From: Neospora caninum Liverpool
Taxonomy: Eukaryota > Apicomplexa > Conoidasida > Eucoccidiorida > Sarcocystidae
Length of the DNA stretch: 64,000 nt
Direction of reading: 5' to 3'
NCBI RefSeq assembly: GCF_000208865.1
Contig: NC_018386.1
Coordinates: 372,001 to 436,000, forward strand
Shown here: positions 1-15,018 of the stretch, piece by piece
Layout of the letters: every line of letters begins with the position of its first letter
How positions within the stretch are numbered: the stretch's first letter is position 1
Notes under the pieces: model-generated
Told to the model about the DNA's origin: nothing
The model's input: the letters and a program-made list of their open reading frames with translations, nothing else
Databases searched by the model: none
Program-made: the position numbers and the translations under genes

Positions 1-3000
1 CGCCGCGCGGATGCCCGCTCGGCCAGTACACTGAAGAGGAAGGACAACAGGCCTGTCAGGCGTGTCCTGCGGGGAAGTTCTGTTTGAAGGCGGGCGAGGC
101 ACCGCAGCCCTGCAAGAGCGGACACGTAAGTGAGGGGAGAAAAGCGGACTGGGGAGAAGTGGAACGGAAGCAAAGAGACGGGCGTGGGGCTGGTGGTACG
201 GCTACCTGGGTACGGAGGGATCGAGCGTCCCGTGTCACGTGCATAAACGAGCGCTGCAGGGCCAGAACGCACTACCCCCTGTCATGGGTAGCCGCCCAAG
301 GCTGACAAAAGCATTGCTGCGCGGTCTTCCGACGCGCGTGCGCGGCTCGACGTGATGACGCTTCCGTGTGGGAAAGAGGCGCGAGATGAACTCGAACAAA
401 GATGAAAGGAGAGAAACGAGAACCTCGAGGGATGACAGGCAGTTCAGCGCTATGGCAGAGATCAAGCGAAAACAGCACGAGCCAGCCTTGCCAGGCAGCT
501 GCAGCTGCTTCGCATGAAGCAGCTGCATGCTCGCGAGTTCCTTGACCCTTATGGAATCTGTTCGTGCGGCGGCTAATGGTCCGAACAGATAGTCCAACAG
601 AGGCCTTGCGGGTCTGCCACACTCCTACTGCGTAGTTCTGATTCCTCCCGACGTTCGGGATCTGAGGCACGAATAGCCCCGTTTGGGCGGCGAGTGACGC
701 GCTGCCTGGTTGCGAATCCACAGCCGCACGGATCGCTCGACCGACATGGAATGCCTGGTCGGCCTCTCGCCGGCAAAGTGGACCCAACCACAGTCCACGC
801 TTTCTCTTCATCTTTTCTCTCAGGTCTGCGATGCGGGGAGCGGAGTGGGCAGGCCGTGTCCTGCGGGCTCCTACTTCAAAGCGTCGAACGCGGCGACGAC
901 CGCTGGGTCATGTCTCCCGTGCACCCTCGGCCACTACTGCCGCGCAGGCCAGATTGCGGGGCCGTGCGCACCTGGGTGGGTTTCTTGATCTGTGCTTCGA
1001 ACCGTCGTCACCTCAACGAAAAAAGAGCTGGGAAGGACACGAACTGTGATGGAGTGATAAAGCGTGATCGACTAACGTTTTGTGTCTCTGTCCACATGTG
1101 CGTATAGACATGTACAACTTATTTGTGTCATTCGTACGTGGCCGTGAAGCGAGCCTTCCGTGTGCTTTTGGAAGGAGTTCAGCCAGCGTGTTGCGCGGCG
1201 ATGCGACCTCTTTGGCGATGGACGTTGTGTCGGTTTCTCATCCTAGGGATCCGACGCCATCGCTGGAAATAGCGTTATTTGATGCGGCGGCACTGGTGAT
1301 GCCTAAGGAAACGCATGTGTGACAGCTGAGATAGGTTTCACGAAGCCACACGCGTTGATCTGCCTACAAGGATACTGACCTATGTACATGCACATGTCGA
1401 CGGACATACGCGCTAGAAGGCTCCCGCGTGATGCCTTGCTTCGCAGCTTTCTCTGCGGTCTCGGGAACTGGCTGCCAAATCCGAATGCCGACTACATGCC
1501 GCCGTCACCGTTCATCCCATCGTCTGAGTCCCACTCCGCGGTCCTGCTCACTTTGGAGAACTGGCGAAACCTGGCGGCAGGGGTCTCTCTCTATGGAGGG
1601 ATTCCGTGTCCTCCTGGGCACTACTGCGTGGCGGGAGCGACGACCCCCGCGGCTTGCGGCGCCAACACAGCGAGGCTCGAGACTGGAGGACGGTGGAAAA
1701 ACGATTGCAGCCTTTGCCCGGCCGGGTAAGACAAACGACGGGCCCCGCCAAAGGTGCTTGTCGCTTTGCCCAGTCGTCTGCACACTCCAGCGCAGTCTCT
1801 TGAACAGTGTCAGGCACGCCAGAATTCCAGCGGCGTGCGCGTGCCCCTAACGCCGCGCTGGCAAGATCGATCTCTGAAGCTGCGAGGCTCCCCCTCGAGA
1901 TCCGCGGCGTCTGCAAGGTCTGCATGCGTGTCATGCGAATGGAACACTTTCGTCGCCAGCTTAGGTGTTTTACCGGGCGCATCTGTTTCCGTTGCATTCC
2001 TTTCTAGCTGTCCCTGACTTGCGTTCTCTCGCTCAGTCGCCCCGCGGTCTCTCCAGAAATCAGTCGCGCCTTTTCCGGAGAAGGTCGCAGTAACCTGTGT
2101 CGCCGTTTGTTTCGGTGCCGTTGGATCGTGGCGTACATGACTGTTTGGAGCCTCGTGGTACCGTGCACTCTCTGCAATCAGGCAAAGGCCTGTGAAAACG
2201 CCAAGCGTGTGCCTTGTCCGTTCCTGCGTCAGCTCGCCCTTTCTGATGCGTGACCGTCCGTTTCTCCCCGCTCCTTGCGTCCACTTGTGTGGGCTGTCGG
2301 ATTCCCGTAGGTACTTTTGCAAAGACAACGACCCAGTCCCCTACCCATGTCCGCGCGGCTTCTACTGCCCGTTCGCTTCGCGGGAACCCTCGCCCTGTCC
2401 CGAGGGCACTCTCGGCTCCAGAGAGAAAGCGGAGAGCCTCGGAGACTGTGTCAGCTGTCCGTCTGGGTTCCACTGTCCCGCTGGGACCTCGGATCTTGCT
2501 GACGACGGTCTCCTCTGCTCTGCGGGCTACTATTGCCCGGAAGGGACGAAGGAACCCGTCCCGTGCATCCCTGGAACGTACAACGCCTTCACGGGCGGTG
2601 CGTCTGCGGAAAGCTGCCTACCCTGCCCCGGTAGGTTTGAACGCATGCACACACACGTGTGAGGAACCGGCGCCGTAGAGACGAATGCGATATTGTCGCG
2701 GAGTTACAATGGGTCTCCAGGCCAAACAAACCTTCCTTTCCTCTCTTGCGTAGAAGGCGAGCATGGCGGGTGGCCCTAGGAAGTCGCGTGCGGCTCATTC
2801 GTTCTCTGCAACGCCTTGGCTCTGGTCACCGTTGATCTGTCCTGCGTCGCCTAGAGGCGGCGACGTGTGTTCCGAACAACGGAGAGACTGGAGCTGACTC
2901 GCGACATGTGTAGCAGCTGTGTGAACGCATTTGCACACACCTGTTAGTTATTGAGCGACGCTCGCGAGCCCGAACCATAACTTTTTTTTGTGGTCTCGAT

Positions 3001-6000
3001 TTGCCGCTCCGTCTGCAGCTGGATTCTTTTGCAGTTCCGAAGGCACGGCTCGACCGACGAGTATCTGTCCCGCTGGGTACTACTGCCCCGCGGGTTCCAT
3101 GTCTCCCGTGATCTGTCCCCCGTCAAGTTTCTGTCCCCTTCAGTCGAGTGCGCCCAAGGCGTGTGCGGCTGCGGGCTTCTACTGCCCCCTGGGGGCGCCG
3201 AGCCCAGAGCCCTGTCCCTCTGGAGCCTTGTGCGTGGCGGGGGCGAGGGAACCCACCCTGTGCCCGAAGGGGACGTTCTTGCCGCCTCCGGCGGTGGGCA
3301 CCGTCGGCGGCTCTGAGGCACAATGCGTCATCTGTCCTGCTGTAAGCGCGTCTCGGGCTCTGCGTTTTGAAAAAAAATCAGGGAAGGTCTGGAGAGGCGG
3401 TCGACCGCGCTGCCGTGGTCCTTCTGGGAGCTTCCGCTTGCGCGGCCCGCGAAAAGTTCAGGACTGTATGATATGAAGGGGACACGTTCGTGAATCTGTC
3501 TCGTGAACGCCGAAGTGCCTCTGGTGTTCGCGTCCGTCGCCCCACAGCGAGACGCACGAGAGAGGCCTCTCTCTGGCAACGTTTCAAAACGTACCGAGCG
3601 TCTCTGGTGCTTTCGGGTCACGCGATCGACCGGACGCTGCGCGGCACACGTCGTCCCTTGGAGTTAGGCTCATTTTCTGGAGGAGCGTCGCGTCTACGAA
3701 GGGTATTTGAAACTCCTATCCTGCCCGCTCGACGCAGGGTTCGGTTTCGTATCCCACTCAGTCGCAAGCGCGTTGGGGGGCGCGCTCTGTGTGGCAACGC
3801 TTGGAAATCTCGCTTTGTTGCCTGTGCCGCTCAGGGCTCCTTCGCGGACGCCGCGGGCTCGACGGGCTGCTCGATCTGCTCAGCAGGCTTCCTGTGTTAT
3901 GAAGGATGCATCTCTAGGTGAGGCTGAAACGGCGAACTGAGGCGAGAAAGAAAAGAGAGTCCGTCCAACTGTTTTTGCCGTATCGCGAGCGGCCGCGGGG
4001 CGGGCCGAAGCTGCCTTTCGCTGTAGGCCTGACCCCACCCGTGATTCGGATGAGTTCGTTCAATTACAGAGTCAAGAGAAGAGAGACACCAGATGCTGAG
4101 CATTGCTGAAGGTAGTTGGATGGAGGCTGTGCTTTGTGTTCTCATGTTCATTTGCAACGGCCAGTTCGTTCTCGCGAACGCCGCGCTCCTTGTCAGGCAC
4201 GTGCGTTAAAAGGAAAGCGGCGTGTTGGGGTCTTCTCGCTGAACGATGCGACAGCCACAACTGGCCCCGTTAGAGAAAGGTTTATACGCTCGGACTCAGC
4301 TCCTCTCACATTCCTTCGGCCGCGTTAGCCTCTCCCGCTTCTTGGCTGCTCCAGTCGGATACGCCTCACGCACGTGGGTGCGTGGGAAGCGCGAGCGCCG
4401 CGCAATCGCTGTGTCTTTCCACACGTTTTTCGGCAGTCAAATCACAACGCCCTGCGCTCGACAAGAGCCACCGGAGGGAGTGGCAGCTAGTGCTGCGTGG
4501 GGGATCGAGTTGATGCGCGTTCTGCGTGGCCTTCTGCCGTTACGCTGTGTCTCCTGCTGGGTTTCGGGTTCTCCGTTCCTGTTTTGTGCCAGCGAACCTG
4601 AGTCCAAGGAGACCGACAAAGGCCAGCTCTGCCCGCTGGGGCACTTCTGTCTCCCTGGAGCCCTCGAAGCGTCGCCGTGCCCCGCCGGGTCAGCCGGAAT
4701 GAGACGAGGACTGAAAGCGGAAGAGGACTGCACGCTCTGCCCGGTAAGACCAGAAAAGTTATTGAAACGGTCTGCTGTTCCAGGAGGGCGACCTTGGATC
4801 ACCTCGTGAAGACACGGTCGAATGTGTAAAGGCGGGCTCAGCCGCTCGCCGCCTAAAACGTGGCATAACGGCATTTTTTCTTGGCGGCACACGCCCACGA
4901 AGCTTGCTGCCGCACGCAGATCGCATCTGCACGGGCGTAGGAAAGCGACAGATGTAAATTCACACCGTTCATCTGCCTGCACGTCTGAGAGGTCGAGTTT
5001 GCGAGGCGTTCTGTATAGCCAGCGTAGAGCCGCAGCCAGAGGCCTTGGCGTTCTCCCGAGCCGCTACGCTCGCACTGTCGTGCCGACTTTCTCCTCTCCC
5101 GCTGCCTTCCGGAACAACAGTGCAGAAGCGTCCGGACAGAGCGACTCTGAGGGGCGCCGCAGAGAAGGACACAACCGCACTTGGACAAAAACACGTGTCT
5201 TTGCATGCACATTCTGGACTGCATCTACGTATACAAACGTGCGCGCGCCCTTTGACGGGCAGAGCGATTGAACACGGAGCTACTCGCGCACACCGAATGC
5301 GGCTTTTGAGTGGGGACAATCTCTCGACCGCGAGTTCCAAGTGACAGGGGATACGCACACGTGACATACTACGGTTCGTGGCTGTCCACGCGCTATTCCA
5401 CTGCTTCGAGGGGATCCGTGATCCAAAAACAGGTGTACCTCGAATCTGAGAAAGCCAGCATAACACATAGGATAATACCTAGAGAACTGAAAATGGCTCC
5501 AGAGACGCTTGCCATATCCAGCTGCTGGCGTTGGTTTTCATATGGGCTCTCGACGCAGGCTGGGACGTTCAACGAGCTGTCTGGACAGTCGACGTGCTCG
5601 ATGTGCGGGGCAAGCGCAACAAGCGTTCCTGGGTCTCTCACGTGCAACTGCAAGGGGGAGAACCGGATGTTTCAGCCGAGCGACAAGTCTTGTGTGTGTA
5701 AACCTGGGTTCATCTTTTTGAAGAACGGGGTGGATATGGCCTCCGAAGATGGCGACGGAAACTGCTACCAGGTTGTAAGTTTCTCCCACTGCTTCTGCGA
5801 GAAACGTTGTCCTAACGTTTGCATGTATCGCGTCCTGGAAACCTGTTTGATCTGTTCTCACCTGCCTGTCCATTCCTATGCCTCGCCCTATTCCTTCGGT
5901 CTGCATACTGGACGGTTTGCCGTCGACGAAAAAGGAACATAAAGCTGAAATCGCGTCACGTGTTTTTTTGCTTGTCTCTCTTCTCTCTCTCTCTTCTGGC

Positions 6001-9000
6001 CGGGCAGCTTACGCTGCTGGCACGGAGTTAGCCGAAATCGGGTGAACTTGGGTGACAGTATCCTTTTCAGCAAAAACAGGATACAACCTTCATGTGCTTG
6101 TTGGCATATATTCCACGTTTCCCTTCGCCTTTTCTAACTTGTATTTCCCTTTCCAAAACGTTTCACAGTGTACTTTCTTACAGTTTAATAACCTTGTGTT
6201 TTCAGGTTCACGAGCGCTGCGGAACCGGACAGTCGCGAGACGCCTCAGGGGACTGCGTGGATCCCTCGACTGCCTGCGTCGACGAATGCGGGGAAGGCGG
6301 AGGGGAGTTCAATGAAGTGTCTGGCCTCTGCATGTGTTTCACCACCCCGTCCCAGATCTCAGAGTGCGGCCTTGCCTGTCAGCGGCAGGCAACGCGCATG
6401 CTCTTGGCAGATGACACGTTCGTATTTGAAGAGACGCTGAGTTCTGGAGACATCCAGACGGTCGCAGAAATCTCGCTTGCGTCGCTCCGGCCCGATCGCC
6501 TCGCTGGAACGCCCGCATGCACCGCCGGCGAGCGATGCATCCTCCAACTCCAAGATTTGACCACAGGTAAAGGCCAGAGAAACACGAACGCAGGCATCCG
6601 CATGCGTGAGAAGAAGGAGCGGGACAGGGAAAAGCAGAGCAAACAGCTGTGCAAGAGAGAAGAGTGCTGTAAAAGATGTGGGCGGTGCGGACCGCAGGCT
6701 TCCAGGGATAGTGTCATATCTGCGTCGCCCATGCCTCGCCGACCCCGGCAGAACGTGAAGAATCACGAGCTTCGAAAACGAACGCGTTTTGACAGGGGCA
6801 AAAAATCCAAGACAAAGAACGCACGTTTGAGAGGACGCACCCAGCCCCTGGACGCGCTCCGTTCCTCCAGTTTGGCCTCGAAGAGCGGGGGGCTGTCTCT
6901 CTAGTTTTCACCTCCCCCAGTCGCCGCGAATGACGCAGAAGATCTGCATGCACATACGGTAGCACGCAGAGCGTCCCCCTCGGGCTGTTGAGATGCCGAT
7001 CGATATCGGCGTGTGAATTTCGACTCCGGCATAAGGCGTCTAACGGAGGGCGTGGATTGAGACCCCCCTCGTCAGGCCTCGAGAGCCACTGGGGTTTGAA
7101 ATCTGCGCTGTGCCCGCTGGACACAAGCGATTCTACGCCCGTTACCCAGCCCCCGTTACCCATCCCCTGTCACCCATCCCCTGTCACCCATCCCCCGTCA
7201 CCGGCTTTGATGCCGTTCTGTTCTTCGTTTAGACGCTTCTTCTTTCTTCGCCTGTCAATGGGAATAGCCGCCGATCGCGTCACTCACCCGACTGGCAGAT
7301 CGGAACGGCGACTGGGTTTTCCATCTCCACAGAGCCGCTTTCTCACGTGACAAGGACGTCCACAGAGGGCCCTTTGCAGACTGCTTCGTTTTGCGTACCG
7401 CGGTGTCCGTGTCCTCGCGATCAGGGTACATGGCGAGTCTGTTTGGGGCTCCGTCAGCACTGATTGCGGAGCTGCAAAATCTCGCGCGCGGCCTCGCACC
7501 CCACGCGCGTCGCCGCGCCACCATACAGGCCAGCGAGACCTTGCTTGGGGTCCCCTGGCCTGTCCAGTGTCTCCCTGTGGGGACAACGGTGGTATGGAGA
7601 CTCGGGAAAAACAACTATCCTGTGTATGTCAAAGACAGCCTGGTGAACACCAACCGGGAATTTGACTATGGCAGTTTCAGGTAGGCCGCCTTCGCTTTGG
7701 TGAGATTCTTCGGCTCTTGTGCGAGACACCTTCACCTTCTCTCTCGTTGCGGGAGTGCGTCCCGCGATGCGTTGGCCGAACGATGTCCCGAGTCGGCCTT
7801 TCTAAGCACCAGACCCACGGCTATACTGCGCGCTGGTGAGGGCATTGGACACAGCGAGGAGCCTCGTTCGAAGCGGGATCAGTCCGGGGGTGACAAAACA
7901 GCAAAACAGCGCGTTTCCTCTCTACAACGTTCTGTGCGTTCCGACGTCCCGCTCGCCAGAGGCTGAACCCAGTGGGACGTCTAGTTTCATCACTACCTCC
8001 TTCCGTTTTTTCCGCACAGTTTTTGAACAGGCGTTTGCATGCCTGCACGTATCCCTCGCAGATGCCGTGAGGATGTGGATTGGTCGGGGGCCCTACATAT
8101 GAACATGCATGTGCATGCTCTGCACGTTCACGCGCGCGCACACGCAGAAAACGCCGTCCGTGTCCCCGCATCTCGCCACAGTGGAAGACGCGTGGGCGGT
8201 GCGTGCTCGCCGTTCTTCTTCTCCTTTCCTCTTCGCCTTCCGGTTGAGATCCGCTGACTTGGCACCTTCTGTCTGCCGACTCCTCGCTTCCAGGCAACTC
8301 GAGTGGGAGGTCCAAGCTGGGGTTGACTACGTCCTCTTTGCGTACACCTTTAACGAGCCGGGCGTGTACGTGTTTGCGTCGAGCTTGAATCCAAAGCAGT
8401 ATTCGATTCTTCGCTTCCTCGATGAGAAGTTGAAGTGCAGAGACAGCGCCACAGTGCCTCGGCGGCGCACCCGCGAAAGCCTCGCCGCTGTCGGCATTCG
8501 CCTGAATCCCGACATCTACGAAGTCGCCGACTGGGGCTCGATGTTAAGGCTCGTCATAGCGGCGGTGGTCCTTATCGGCCTACTGCTGGTCTGGGGTTGG
8601 GTTCTGAACGTCCAAGACCTCGATTTCGACGTTGAAGACGTAACGGCGCTGCCTTACAGAAGGTACGGAAAGAACGCCCCTGTGAACCGTTTGCGCAGAG
8701 TCCTTTGCGTGCGATGGGGGCTCGATTTCAGCAGCTGGATGAAATTAGGAACATGCGTTACGGCATCCTCGTGCACGTTTCTGGACGAAGCCTCGTTTTG
8801 TAACGAGTTGAAAGTTCTGTGAGGCACAGAGAGGACGCAGCGGGGGAGTCCAAAGAACCAAGAGTCTTTGTTAGCTCGTGACATCAAAGGGATCGGCCCA
8901 AAAAGGCATGGCGTGCCTCGTGTCCGACAGCAGCGGAGCTTTACCGTACATGCGACCGTTTCAGTCAGAGGAGTCCCCTAACAATGCGGCGCTGAACTGC

Positions 9001-12000
9001 GCTCTCACGGTGTGGTCTAGAGTGTAGCCGCTGCCCTTGTTCTTCCTGTCCGTGGCATGTTGTAGGCGCCATCTCCTCTTCCAGGTTCCCGGTGTCCTCC
9101 GCCCAGAGAAAGCCTCGCTTGGGTTCGAGGCCCAAGAGGCGCACAAAGAGAGAGCGCGAGAGGGGGCGCTTCAGCTGCTGCAGGGAGTCGACCCCCGAAT
9201 TGTGGCAGGGAGCCTGGAGCTGATTTCAAAGACATCGGAATACGTGGCAGAGATCGCGCAGACGTTGAGGGAGAAACGCGCAGAAAAGGAAAGGGAACTC
9301 CACAGACTCATGCAGGAAATGAGCAAAGCAATCGCGGACGAGTTCAGAGACTTCTTCTCAAAGCAGGTATCCGTCTGCAGGCCTGCGGTCAGGTTCTGTA
9401 TTCCCACAAACGCGAAAAGAGAACGCGTCGGGAAGCAGAGAACGGCAGAGCAAGAAGCCCCGCGAAGGGAAAGATGCTCTGTGGGGGGAGGGCAATCGAC
9501 AAGGTGGCTCGTGTGTCCGTGCGGAAATTCATCCGCGGGCACGTGCCGCACAGACCGCCGAGGTGCCCAGTACTGGGAGGAGTGACTAGGCATGTCCACC
9601 TTACATGGGCAGATTTACGTGGGGACTGCCTCCCTATATGTATTCGCTTCGCGCTGGAGTCCATATCAAGTCCAGACGGAGTCAACGGACAAGTTGTCCT
9701 TCCGTAATGCGGAGATATATGTCACTTTCGCTCGTCTGCCGAGTTGCGACTGGTTCACCTGTCAGGCATGGATGGCATCAGATGCGCAGAATCGGGACTG
9801 CGTGGAGCAAATTTTGAAGTATCTCCGCATGCCGAGAAGACTGCTCGTTCAGGAGATGGCCAGAGCCCAAGAAACTCGCGAGGCCGTAAGGATGAACTGC
9901 CTCAACCTCCGCTTTGGGAGTCGGCGAAGCAGACGCGACGCGGGGCGCAAACGTTTTCTCCAAACCCAGGGCGCAACGGGGGAGTTCCCCAACTTCTTAT
10001 CCGGTGCCTGGGTGCACAAATGTGGCGCACAAATAACTCCTCCATCTTCGGTTAGAACAGCTTTTTTCGTCATTCTGCTTCATGCGTGTGTGTGTCAAGT
10101 GGCGCCGATTCGAGGCCTTCTCTTTCCGGTGGTGTTTGTCTTCCTTTCCCAGCTTTGTCTGCCTCCCCATTACAGCCACAGCGCCGCTCCCCCCGAGCCA
10201 TGGATGTGGGAAGGCGAATTCCGCTGTTTTCCTCCGTTCAGGAATCCGAGCTTCTCGACGCCAGCGAATCCAAGAGCGTCGAGATTATGCGACGACGAAG
10301 CACAGTCCTGGGGATCTGCGAAGAAGCTCCGGAGCACGTCCTCGACCTTCGAGCGAAGGTGAGGCTGACGGGGACGCCCTCTTCTTCGTTTCTTCCGTCT
10401 GCTCGCGAAACATTTGTGGTTCCCCATGCGCGCAGAGATCTGGCTTGCGCAGCAGAGGTGGGCGCAGGTGGCGGTGAGAGACCCGCGTGGATATGCGTGT
10501 CTGTAGACATCTTTACGGGGCTGTATCGGAGTCGTCGTGAACACGTAGCAAGAGAGAGTCAAGCACCCGTCTTAGCGGCGGCTTTACTCGTAGGGCATGC
10601 AAGGAAGAGTTTGTACTCAGCCACTTTTTGCGGCGTCTCGGAAAGGAAGTGACTTGTGACAGCGATATAACTCGAATACAAGGATCAACCGAAGCGTACA
10701 TCTGGACACTTTTAATGCGCTTCCGTTTTCGTGCAGATGCACACGCCCACGCCTAACGTTTCCAGTGCCGTGTCGCGCCCCGTTCGCGCCGGCGCCGCTT
10801 CGCGCGTTCAGTCCAGCATCAGCTGAGACTGTTTTCTGTGTCTCTCTCTGTTGCTATGTCCTACGCAACTAGCGATGTATAGGGTATGTAGATTGCATTT
10901 GCCTGCAAGCGCGTGCACCTTTTCAGGACTTCTTCGCGTGTTGCAATTGAGTCGGGTAGTGCTGCGGGCTTCTCACCGCGTCTGACGTACAGTTGTGCCG
11001 CGTATTCCCTCTGTCTACCGGCCCCAGGTGGGAAGTTTCTTAGGCCAGTTCCTCCACGAGAGCCTTCAAGACGCGAGCGAGATGCTCTGCACGCTCGGTA
11101 CTGCTCTCGGGCAGCAGGTAAGGTGTCCCTGAAGCTGTCCTTTCCCGCCGCGTCTTGCCGATCTCGCGGGGGCGCTGGCTCTTCCAGCTTACCTGCGGCT
11201 TTTGGTCTGCCGCAAACCACCGAGTCGCTTCTTGTTTCCTGCTTGCCTCCCCTTTTTGTTCTGGACGCCGGTCGTCCGTGGGTTCGCCGCGTGGCCGCTG
11301 GTTCGGGGCTATTTTCAGTGTACCTCCCTCTGCTCGTTCGAAGCCTGCGCTAGCACGCCCAGGCCGGCTGTGTGTGACGGTGGCATTGTCTGTGAGGCAC
11401 TGCGAACCGCGTCCAGAGTGAAGTTGAAATGGCCCACATGCGAGTCCCCCCACAGAACGCTGAAAACCCGCAAGCGCTTGGCCTTGCTTTCGCCGTCGTT
11501 GTTGGTGTACTTTGTACCTTTTTCTCAGCGTCAATCAGAAGCCAGCAGCATTCAAACATTTTTGCGGGCCCGAGACAGCGCTCTGGTCTCAGCCGAGAAC
11601 GACATTATCTCCTGTCACGGGGCACTCCAAGGGGCCGTCCGACGTGGGGAGAAAACGGCCGACGTCGCCTGCGATAGTCTGGACAAGATGCTGCTGGCAT
11701 CCGTGAAGGTAAGCAAGGGAACCCAAGTGCTGAGAAGCAGCAGGAGAGGGTAAGGGAGACGCGTCCACCCCCCCCCTCTACCGCCCGAAGGCGAATCGCG
11801 CCGGATTCCAAGACGAGGCAAAGAGATGCTGGAGCAATGCTCCGCAGTCTCCAGTCTCTGTTTCTTCTGTCCTGCCGATTACTTCCACAGGAAGCCCCAG
11901 GTGAATTTCGCCTCATGCGTTTCACCCTAGGGCACTCGTGGCTCTCTGGCCGGTTCCCTTGCCTTCACCATACGCACCTCGGTAGCCCTAGAAAACGACG

Positions 12001-12810
12001 CGCTGTCTCGAGCCTGGTCTCACAGAATGGCTTGAAAGGCCTCAGCCGCCGGCGCCGCGTGCGACAGACACATCGCCTGAGCGCGAGGCCGTCTGAGCGA
12101 TTTGAAGGTCGCCGTGTGTGGAACTTTCTTGATGGTTCCTGTCCTTGTTTTCTCGTCTAATCCCGATTTGTAGGAGGTGAACGCAAGATTTGTCGCTGCG
12201 TCGGCGAGCGACCAGGAAGCTCACGAGGCAGCCATGCAGGCGACGGCTTCGCTGCTTCGCGACTGGGTTCAGCGGCAGGCGATGGAAATCGAAGAAAAGG
12301 CGAAGGTAACTCCATAGGAGGCGTGACAAGTTCTCAGAATAACTTCGTCTGTCGAGCCGTGCACCTGGTTTCGGTTTCGCGACACACCAGGTTTTCAGCC
12401 AACGCGTTACACGAGGAAGTCGGCCACGGGCGAGAGGCGAGGACGGGGCAGTTTGCTGCAGTTTGCCACTCGCCTTCCGTTTGCTGTCAGCGGCAAACGG
12501 TCTCTGGTATCCCCGTTTGGGACGGGACTGCGTGGTTCGATCAAGCAGTCTAGCATCCCTTCCAGATTTCTGGCACGAGATTCGAAGTTCCAGAGGGGCG
12601 CAGGCATCTTTTGAAATGTGTGCATGTTTGTTCGAGTTGCTGCCGCGTGTGTATATCCCCGCCTTTACTCTTACAAGGCCACGCAAAGGCACGGCATTTT
12701 GTCGTGCGACTCAAACGATATCAGCACTAAATCACATCTTCGCATCTATTGGCTCTCAGACGCACATAGATCCACATGTATGTATGTATGTATGTATGTA
12801 TGTATGTATG

Positions 12811-12853
<43 letters not shown>

Positions 12854-14985
12854 GTTTGTAGACTTTTCCTTTATGAACGAGGGCCTGGTTTTCAGATGAA
12901 CCTCCTTGAACTACACGCGCCTTCGTCAGTGTCCGAGCCAAGCTCCTCATAGGGGTCTTCAACCTTTTTGCGTGGCGAGACACTCATCTGCCTTTCCCAT
13001 AATTCCCGCATGTTGGCAGAACGCGCGGACCGATGTCGTTCACTACCTGTCTACGGTCCACGAAAGGGAAGAGAGAAGTTTGAAAGAGATGATGGAGGCC
13101 AAGCAAGCAACTCTGCTGGCTGCGCTTGCGGAGAGGTTAGTCCGCTCTCGGCGCATATATCGCTCCACGGTCACACGGGACGTGTCTCTTCCTATCTAAA
13201 GGCACTGACGCCTTTATGTCTGTGCAACGTTTTGGTGTCTGTTCTTTCCTATTGTTCATTCCTATATGTTTTCTCTGCACGGTCACCCACTGGTGTGTTT
13301 TCGTGCTGACACATGTTTCTTTCTTTCCCGTTTACAAGGAAGAAGACATGCGTGCCAGGATCCTTGTGCCTCGTTCCCTCACTGCATCCGCAAGACGCTC
13401 TATGCTCTTCCTGGCGACTGTTATACGGCCGGTGCGGCTGCTGTTTCTAGAGCAATCTGTGTGGGGGGATCGACAGTCTTGCCGAGTCTTCTTCGAAACT
13501 GAAACGCTCTGCCTTTTCCCCCCGTGTGGTGAGGCGAGCGGAGTTTCATCAAACGGATCCGAAAACACGCCTCGGCTCCTGTTCCTACGTGGTTTGTGGG
13601 TGCATGAGCCAGGCAAGACGCCGAGGTGAAGGCTACAGAAGAGAGGCTCCGGTGGGACTACGAGAGAGAGACAGGACCAATTGCTGAGGGCGCGACCAAC
13701 GGCGGGGCCCTGCGCGAGTTGATGGAACTGGTAACCGCGAAGCGCGTGTCTTCTACCCATCTGCTGATCCTCCTCGTTTTGTGTCCATTGGGTCTCAGTG
13801 CACGAAGGGCGGCAGAGTTGTGCACATATCGCTGATACGAGAGCGTGTACGTACACCTCGCCAAGCCCCAAAACGTAAATGCCATACGATTGGCGCATGC
13901 AAGTAGACAAATAAATACCCGAATCGTCGATGCACCCGCAACTATGAGGGAGTGCGTTTCTTCCCATTTCCCACGCTGGGGTTTCTTTGCTTTGTCCCCG
14001 TATTATGCGCCTAGGAACTGGGAGAATTGCAAGCTAAGCAGGCGGAGACAACGCGAACGGCCTGCGACCAGTTCACGGAACTGATCGCCTGGCGTTTGAA
14101 GGCGCTTCGCCTTCGACAGGCGAAAGAGAGGGAAAGGGAGGAGTTGCATGTAGACGCATGCAAGCACTGTCTCCTCTTTGAGCTTTTTGCCGCCACGCAG
14201 GCGACTCGGGCTTTCTCGGAACAAGCGTCCCAGCGCCACATCCAGAGGAGGCTGGTAGGGCACGAGGCCAGGACAGGCGTGAGGGAGAGACAGAAAGGAG
14301 ACCCTTTTAAAGAGGAGCAAGCGAGACAAAACAAAGGGGATGAAAGCGAAACAAATAGGAGTATCTACACTAGCTATTCTTGTGGAAAGACTACTAACTG
14401 TTGCTGAGAGCGCATGCCGTTTTGCCGGCGTAGGACACATCGAAATAAGAGACTGGATTTCCGCCGACACGATTGGGACAGAGGGGGACATCCGTCACTT
14501 CAGGGGAGGGCCTTCTTTTCTCCCCGGTGTCGCAAGGCTTGGACGTTTCCTCCGGGCTCAGCATGGTTTGAATTTTCCGCGGTCTCTTCACGATTCAAAC
14601 GACGCGTCAACAGCCGAGAGATTCAGGCTCTTCACAAATCGGAGGGTCGCAAGGGACACGACACAGCGGAAAGCCTCTCCTTCGTTCGTGTCTCTGAAAG
14701 ACAGGATTCGGTTTGAACTTCTGGTTTGGTTTCGCTGATTAGGCTGAAGAGTCGGTGGATCCCGATTTCTCGAAATCCGTCGCAAGCTTTGGTCGCGTGC
14801 TCAGGGTGAGAACACGCGCCGCCACGCCACGATTGCTCCGACCCGGGGCATCTCCCCGACGCCAGGCACCACAAGCTTCGACGCGATTCCGTGGGTGGTG
14901 CAGTGGGAGAGCTACATATAATAGTAAACCCTTGTTCGCACCTGCAACAATATAAGCCGGTCGGATATCCTATACATATATATAC

Positions 14986-15018
<33 letters not shown>

